9,881 nucleotides of DNA. It comes from Candidatus Delongbacteria bacterium (lineage in GTDB: Bacteria; Delongbacteria; UBA4055). The stretch lies in the NCBI GenBank assembly GCA_016938535.1, contig JAFGUL010000226.1:1-9881 (forward strand). Direction: 5' to 3'. The notes beneath the pieces were generated by a model, which did not search any database, was not told the origin of the DNA, and saw only the letters and a program-made list of their open reading frames with translations. A program made the translations under genes and the position numbers. Positions 6,601 to 9,881 of the stretch are shown here, one piece after another. How positions within the stretch are numbered: the first letter of the stretch is position 1; the number at the start of each line of letters is the position of its first letter.

Positions 6601-6855
6601 TTTTTTTGCGTCCTGCTGATTCTTCTTCTCTCTGACGAGGTTAAAATCAGTGTCCGGCTTTAAAGTATAGCCCAGAACATTCACAAAAAGATCGCGCAGA
6701 AAACCGTCCTGATATTCCTCTTCCTTCATATTTCTGATGAGGCTGATCTTTTCCGGCGTAAAACTCCCCGCATAGCACTCATAAGCCGATTCAAGCTTTG
6801 AACTGTCGAGGGTTTTCAAATACTTATTTATCACCGATTTTTGAAATACTGACAC
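3694..6855 (-). CDS. Type IIG restriction-modification enzyme (Eco57I-like, nuclease and adenine methylase in one chain)
   Basis: A 1053-residue intact protein expected to recognise a DNA site, methylate adenine using S-adenosylmethionine, and cut unmodified DNA. The N-terminal nuclease has a PD-(D/E)xK pattern: D87 in ADGAVI and E101-L-K103 in VIELKD. A helical linker follows, then the methylase: DGVYYTP (368-374), motif I DPACGSG (441-447), acidic-loop region YGVDIN (491-496) and catalytic NPPY (633-636, within IGNPPYGAKL). Residues about 554-622 form a charged, probably coiled-coil insertion just before NPPY. The C-terminal third should hold the target-recognition domain and ends with YELYGLTEEEIRIVEG. 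The GTG start at 6853-6855 is supported by GGAG (6865-6868) nine bases upstream. The 3' part is clearly more AT-rich than the methylase core. First gene of its operon; the recognition site cannot be read from the sequence. Confidence 0.94.
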   Translation of the reverse strand: MSVFQKSVINKYLKTLDSSKLESAYECYAGSFTPEKISLIRNMKEEEYQDGFLRDLFVNVLGYTLKPDTDFNLVREKKNQQDAKKADGAVIKDGKVIAVIELKDTKTKDMGSVTDQAFGYKNSHEGCKFVITSNFHRLRFYIDNKVEFEQFDLFDLTREQFSLLYLILSKDSVFSDIPSKLKTETKFHEERVSKSLYDDYSAFKKKLFGDMAAKNPGHDKLTLFKKSQKLIDRFLFILFAEDRGLLPPNSISRIISRFDILKSEDAYRPLYDICRQYFGYLDAGNEKEGIPAYNGGLFYPDEILDCLKIDDGILREHLYRLSVYDFDTEIDVNILGHIFEHSLSEIEELTAELEGTKSDRSKSRRKKDGVYYTPKYITQYIVENTVGTLCTEKRKELGISEIEFDEKAYRRPNGFLTDKGKELFNRLEEYKKWLLTLKIVDPACGSGAFLNQALNFLIQEHKTIDDIIAELTASPLRLFDTDKAILENNLYGVDINDESIEIAKLSLWLHTARKDRKLSDLNNNIKCGNSLIDDPKVAGDKAFDWNKEFPQIFGKPKEQKPQVIEKKPDIDYAKLIREKSIEIQKETEKAYAAAKAAKEISKQVYEYSQKLSQVNEPVAVYNDNTGFDVVIGNPPYGAKLPPEHQEYLNLHYIKGGSETAISFLKLSDKILKHKGLLSFIIPKSFSYASNYQPIREYLRNGLNEVVDCKKVWKEVKLEQVIMNYRKNHLSDSYYSAVPNNEIIQRVGTIKKYTFEKYGFFLNNISNIELEIANKLTQSDFYLNDVSENSRGGMFQKFVFENGDFYVIGGAEIQRHGITSIKGKVKAQDIGNDPKSQIRNNSVLVQNIVAHIENPADHIKITACIPDTIEYKILDTINQITINENYSNKFIWVLLNSNLINWFAYRFIFGKAIRTMHFDSPVTSRIPVKKLNQESQEPFIRQADLMLELNKQLQEKTNKFQSRIKSNFALEKISTKLESFYEYDFKTFVAELKKQKVSPTLKQQDEWEEYFNEYKKEINDLQAQIRKTDAEIDQMVYELYGLTEEEIRIVEGSV

Positions 6856-6864
6856 TGTTTCCGG

Positions 6865-6868
6865 CTCC
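6865..6868 (-). promoter_or_regulatory. Ribosome binding site for the GTG-started restriction-modification gene
   Basis: GGAG on the minus strand sits nine bases before the GTG at 6855. No ATG offers a comparable signal: the first in-frame ATG is codon 43, after the conserved N-terminal start of the nuclease domain. This supports GTG as the true start. Confidence 0.6.
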
Positions 6869-6993
6869 GGTTATTTTATAAGAAATTAAGAAAATATTGG
6901 TGTAAAAGCAAAGGGGAAGTTGAAATAAAAAAAAATATTTTTTCACTTTTTTTTCTACAAATTTTTTTTATCTTTCAGTATAGATGATAAAAC

Positions 6994-6998
6994 GGAGG
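6994..6998 (+). promoter_or_regulatory. Ribosome binding site of the FG-GAP repeat protein
   Basis: GGAGG is placed eight bases before the ATG at 7007. Two closer ATG codons (6999 and 7002) are in a frame that stops at once (ATG ATG TAA, with the TAA sharing its last base with the real start), so 7007 is the start that opens the long reading frame and the signal peptide. Confidence 0.7.
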
Positions 6999-7006
6999 AT
7001 GATGTA

Positions 7007-9881
7007 ATGAAAAGAGCATCCATATTCTTAATAATCATGGTCGGGTTTTTATACAGTCAGGATTTTACAATGACTCCTCTGCCTGTTCACGGTCTGATCT
7101 ACAGTACAGCGGACTGCGGAGATTACGACAATGACGGCGACCTCGATATCGTCATGACCGGACTGCTTTCGACCATCAAAGGTCAGACTCTTTCAAAGAG
7201 CTTTTTGAGAAATGACGGTAATCTGAATTTTACCGAGATCGATCTGGGAAATCAGATTTATTCATGCAGCAACGGTTCTCTTGACTGGGGAGATTACGAT
7301 AAAGACGGCGATCTTGATATACTGCTCACCGGCCAGGTCGGAACGGATGTCGGAGTATCGGTCGTAGAAGTGAACAACGGCGGGACTTTTGACGGATCCA
7401 CCTGCAATATGTCAAGTGCTTATGAGAGCGCAGGTCAATGGGGCGATTACGACAACGACGGCGATCTTGATGCGTTAATAACCGGACTGGGCAGGTTCGG
7501 AGCGGTCACTGATCTTTATAAAAACGACAACACTTCATTTTTCACTAAAATAACAACAGGGATGCAGGAAGTTTACGAGTGCGCCACAGACTGGGGCGAC
7601 TATGATAATGACGGCGATCTCGATATAGCTTTATGCGGGATGGAATTACCCGGCCATAATTATTCGATAATATACAGGAACGATTCCGGGGGCGTTTTTA
7701 CCGATATCGGCGCGGGACTTGATTCTGTTTACAGCGGCTGCGTTAAATGGGGCGATTACGATGCCGACAGCGACCTTGATTTATTGCTGAGCGGAAGCAA
7801 GTCATACTCTGTAGGAATATCAAAAATTTACCGAAACGATTCGGGAATTTTTACCGATATAGCCGCACCTCTGCCTCAGGCAAGAAACAGCAGCTGCGAC
7901 TGGGGAGATTATGATAACGACGGCGATCTCGACGTTCTTGTCAGCGGACTATATATTCCGATAAGTGTATTCAGAAATGACAGCGGTTCATTCGTCAATA
8001 TAAGTGCGGGTCTTAGATCCTCATCATTTTCAAAGGTCATGTGGGCGGATCTTGACAACGACGGCGATCTTGACATCTTCGTGTCTGACGAGAACAATGA
8101 CGGCTACGCTTACATTTACAGGAACAATACAGTGACCGCTAATACGGTTCCAGATCCTCCGGTCAATCTCGGTTTTAATTATGACGGGACTGATCTTACA
8201 CTTACTTGGGACAAGGCCTCAGATGCGGAAACACCTCAAAACGGATTGACATATAATGTTTATTTCTCTACGGTTCCGGGCACAGAGAATATTGCTGTAA
8301 GCATGAGCGATCCGGCAACTGGCTACAGGAGGATAGTATCTAAAGGAAATGCGGGAGTAACGAATTCGTTTTTGCTGAAGAACATGCCGAGGCGAAGATA
8401 CTACTGGAGCGTACAATCAGTCGACAACTGCTATGCAGGCTCGGAATTCGCTGAAATGCGGATAATGGACAACAGCTTTACCGAGATCACCGACAGCCTT
8501 GCGAATGTGAGCTGGAGTTCAGCCGACTGGGGAGATTACGACAGCGACGGAGACGCGGATATACTTCTTACGGGCAGCTATGTGTCTGACATATACCGTA
8601 ACGACGGTTCCGGGGCTTTCGTGAATATCGGCGCGGGTATGACGCCCGTTTCAAGCAGTGCCGCCGCATGGGGAGATTACGATGCCGACGGCGATCTCGA
8701 TGTATTTTTCTCGGGCGGAGACGGAACTCGCCCTGTCTCAAAACTTTACAATAATGATTCGGGCGTATTTACCGAAGTGAGCACAAACATAACCGGGACC
8801 AGACTGAGCGCGGCTGTTTGGGGAGACTGCGACAATGACGGTGATCTCGATCTTGCCGTGTCGGGTTATACCGGAACGGTGAATTATTCGGAAATATACA
8901 TAAATGACGGCGGTACCTTTGCGGCTTCGGGGGCAGGACTTCCTCAGGTACAGGCAGGTTCTCTTGACTGGGGAGACTATGATAATGACGGTGACCTTGA
9001 TCTGCTCATGACAGGCGGTACCGGATCGGGTAAAATAACATCTGTATTCAATAATGACGGATCAGGATCGTTCACGGATATATCGGCCGGCATGACCGGA
9101 GTTGCGTACGGGTGCGCTATATGGGGTGATTACGATTCCGACGGAGATCCGGACATACTTGTCACGGGGAATACGGACACAGTAGGAATATCAAAGATAT
9201 ACAGGAACGATGGCGGAGGAGTTTTTACTGATATAAATGCCGGATTGACAGGCCTGATTTACAGTAACGCGGCATGGGGTGATTACGATTCCGACGGTGA
9301 TATTGATATACTTATCATGGGAAGATCAGGCGGCAACTTTACTGAGATCTACATGAACGACGGGAACGGCTCGTTCCTCAGGATCGATGCCGCGCTGACA
9401 GGCTTAAGGTTCGGTTCGTGCAAGTGGTGCGACTACGACAATGACGGAGATCTCGATATTCTTCTTACAGGAACCGACGGATCTAATGATATCACAAAAA
9501 TATACCGCAACGACTCGCCGGACAGGATCAACCAAAAACCTTCCGCTCCGACAAATCTGACATCTCAGTTTTCGGGCAACGACATTATATTTTCATGGCA
9601 AGCTTCTACGGACGAAGAGACGCCTCAGGATGGTTTGACATACAATCTGTATATAAGTACTGAGTCAGGTTCAGGCACAGTTAAGAACGCTATGAGCCTT
9701 ATCCCCGGCGGGTACAGAAAGGTATCCCGTTACGGCAACGCCGGTCAAAGGCTTTCATGGACTTTCAAAGATGCCCCCGACGGCGTTTATTACTGGAGCG
9801 TACAGGCTGTAGACAATAATTTTAACGGCTCGGAATTCATCGCTGAAAAAACTAAATTTAAAGGACCGCCCGCTCCTCCTC
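7007..9881 (+). CDS. Secreted FG-GAP/VCBS repeat protein with fibronectin-like modules, 3' end outside the window
   Basis: The reading frame is open from the ATG to the window edge (958 codons, incomplete). Residues 1 to about 18 form a signal peptide (MKRASIFLIIMVGFLYSQ). The mature part has fourteen calcium-type loops of the form DYDNDGDLD, each usually preceded by WG and followed by ILLTG, then an IYRND or similar turn and an FTDIGAGL-like strand. Loops begin near residues 39, 96, 147, 198, 250, 301 and 348, then 510, 557, 607, 657, 708, 759 and 809. Each set of seven is followed by a fibronectin type III-like module (from P382 and from P845) with a conserved YYWSVQSVDN or YYWSVQAVDN core. 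Such repeats fold as integrin-like beta-propellers and commonly bind ligands or surfaces. A sorting domain, if any, lies beyond the window. GC is higher than in the defence genes. The ligand is unknown. Confidence 0.93.
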   Translation, partial: MKRASIFLIIMVGFLYSQDFTMTPLPVHGLIYSTADCGDYDNDGDLDIVMTGLLSTIKGQTLSKSFLRNDGNLNFTEIDLGNQIYSCSNGSLDWGDYDKDGDLDILLTGQVGTDVGVSVVEVNNGGTFDGSTCNMSSAYESAGQWGDYDNDGDLDALITGLGRFGAVTDLYKNDNTSFFTKITTGMQEVYECATDWGDYDNDGDLDIALCGMELPGHNYSIIYRNDSGGVFTDIGAGLDSVYSGCVKWGDYDADSDLDLLLSGSKSYSVGISKIYRNDSGIFTDIAAPLPQARNSSCDWGDYDNDGDLDVLVSGLYIPISVFRNDSGSFVNISAGLRSSSFSKVMWADLDNDGDLDIFVSDENNDGYAYIYRNNTVTANTVPDPPVNLGFNYDGTDLTLTWDKASDAETPQNGLTYNVYFSTVPGTENIAVSMSDPATGYRRIVSKGNAGVTNSFLLKNMPRRRYYWSVQSVDNCYAGSEFAEMRIMDNSFTEITDSLANVSWSSADWGDYDSDGDADILLTGSYVSDIYRNDGSGAFVNIGAGMTPVSSSAAAWGDYDADGDLDVFFSGGDGTRPVSKLYNNDSGVFTEVSTNITGTRLSAAVWGDCDNDGDLDLAVSGYTGTVNYSEIYINDGGTFAASGAGLPQVQAGSLDWGDYDNDGDLDLLMTGGTGSGKITSVFNNDGSGSFTDISAGMTGVAYGCAIWGDYDSDGDPDILVTGNTDTVGISKIYRNDGGGVFTDINAGLTGLIYSNAAWGDYDSDGDIDILIMGRSGGNFTEIYMNDGNGSFLRIDAALTGLRFGSCKWCDYDNDGDLDILLTGTDGSNDITKIYRNDSPDRINQKPSAPTNLTSQFSGNDIIFSWQASTDEETPQDGLTYNLYISTESGSGTVKNAMSLIPGGYRKVSRYGNAGQRLSWTFKDAPDGVYYWSVQAVDNNFNGSEFIAEKTKFKGPPAPP
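7121..8074 (+). repeat. First set of seven FG-GAP/VCBS repeats (predicted seven-bladed propeller)
   Basis: Seven DxDxDG-type loops spaced 47-57 residues apart, beginning at nucleotides 7121, 7292, 7445, 7598, 7754, 7907 and 8048. The fifth has DADSDLD, with Ser where Gly is usual; the seventh is preceded by WADL instead of WGDY. Seven repeats is the number that closes an integrin-type propeller. Confidence 0.85.
8150..8452 (+). repeat. Fibronectin type III-like module, copy 1
   Basis: Begins with PDPPVNL and contains a strand pattern LTLTWDKASDAETPQNGLTY, then RRYYWSVQSVDN and GSEF. From its first proline (residue 382) to the Ser of GSEF (479) is 97 residues, the same distance as in copy 2 (845 to 942). 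Both copies share phrases such as ETPQxGLTYN and GYR, and a 14-base identical stretch at the YWSVQ codons (8402-8415 and 9791-9804). Confidence 0.75.
8534..9457 (+). repeat. Second set of seven FG-GAP/VCBS repeats (predicted seven-bladed propeller)
   Basis: Seven further loops at nucleotides 8534, 8675, 8825, 8975, 9128, 9281 and 9431, spaced 47-51 residues apart. Variants are DYDSDGDAD in the first, GDCDND in the third, DYDSDGDPD in the fifth and WCDYD in the last. Spacing is more regular than in the first set. Confidence 0.85.
9539..9841 (+). repeat. Fibronectin type III-like module, copy 2
   Basis: Begins with PSAPTNL (residue 845) and repeats the copy 1 pattern: IIFSWQASTDEETPQ, then GLTYNLY, GGYRKVS, VYYWSVQAVDN and GSEF. 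After it comes a proline-rich stretch (GPPAPPP) at the window edge, which may link to a further block. Confidence 0.75.

Larger units (their letters stand above)
6856..7006. promoter_or_regulatory. AT-rich divergent intergenic region with homopolymer tracts
   Basis: These 151 bases separate the restriction-modification gene (leftward) from the secreted repeat protein gene (rightward) and must hold both promoters unless one is transcribed from elsewhere. The middle part has long A and T runs, including about nine A followed by T runs (about 6927-6969). A TATAAA on the minus strand lies very close to the GTG start and would leave almost no leader, so I do not assign it. No convincing -35/-10 pair was found for either direction. 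Confidence 0.4.

Noticed and set aside
6926..6970. Long A and T runs upstream of the FG-GAP gene as a terminator hairpin or phase-variable tract.
   Set aside because: No gene ends here on either strand, the runs are interrupted, and they lie outside coding sequence, so neither idea has support beyond low complexity.
7909..8416. Minus-strand open frames within the FG-GAP repeat gene.
   Set aside because: They are opposite the repetitive Asp/Gly/Asn codons, which rarely give stops in reverse; the protein on the plus strand is clearly the real one.

Overview
The window looks like an accessory, defence-type region of a bacterial chromosome or contig. It ends inside a large secreted repeat protein. 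There are eight complete genes on the minus strand, filling about the first 6.9 kb, and one incomplete gene on the plus strand (7007 to the right edge). No tRNA, rRNA, CRISPR array, transposase or integrase was seen. Base composition is uneven: AT-rich in the small accessory genes and in the 3' part of the restriction-modification gene, clearly higher in GC in the methylase core and the repeat protein. The secreted protein has a short signal peptide ending in a Ser-Gln-Asp type junction and arrays of calcium-loop FG-GAP/VCBS repeats joined to fibronectin-like modules. That style is common in FCB-group and neighbouring candidate phyla (for example Cloacimonadota or Delongbacteria). This placement is an impression from protein style, not a proven assignment.

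Layout, right to left on the minus strand. Operon A: a single-chain type IIG restriction-modification enzyme (3694-6855, GTG start); a DUF5677 protein (2643-3692) starting 1 nt after the enzyme's stop; a small lysine-rich unknown protein (2327-2677) overlapping it by 35 nt; and a membrane-anchored coiled-coil protein of unknown function (1813-2301). A 213-nt gap follows. It carries a good sigma-70-like promoter, a perfect 10-bp inverted repeat overlapping that promoter, and a separate 17-bp palindrome. Operon B: a 127-aa protein resembling only the N-terminal domain of a family of ATP-binding (GHKL-type) proteins; a STAS-like DUF4325 protein; a PIN-domain nuclease-like protein; and an ASCH-domain protein. 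These genes are packed with 8-10 nt overlaps or gaps, so they are probably translated together.

The most interesting part is operon B. A STAS-like regulatory pair is coupled to a PIN nuclease and an ASCH protein, the usual GHKL ATPase domain appears to be missing, and the cluster has its own promoter beside a restriction-modification operon. A reasonable hypothesis is a small regulated RNA-acting stress or defence module; no function is demonstrated by the sequence. The plus-strand gene encodes an exported protein built as two copies of a block of seven calcium-loop repeats followed by one fibronectin-like module, i.e. two predicted seven-bladed propellers in tandem. It is probably unrelated to the defence genes and is divergently transcribed from them.
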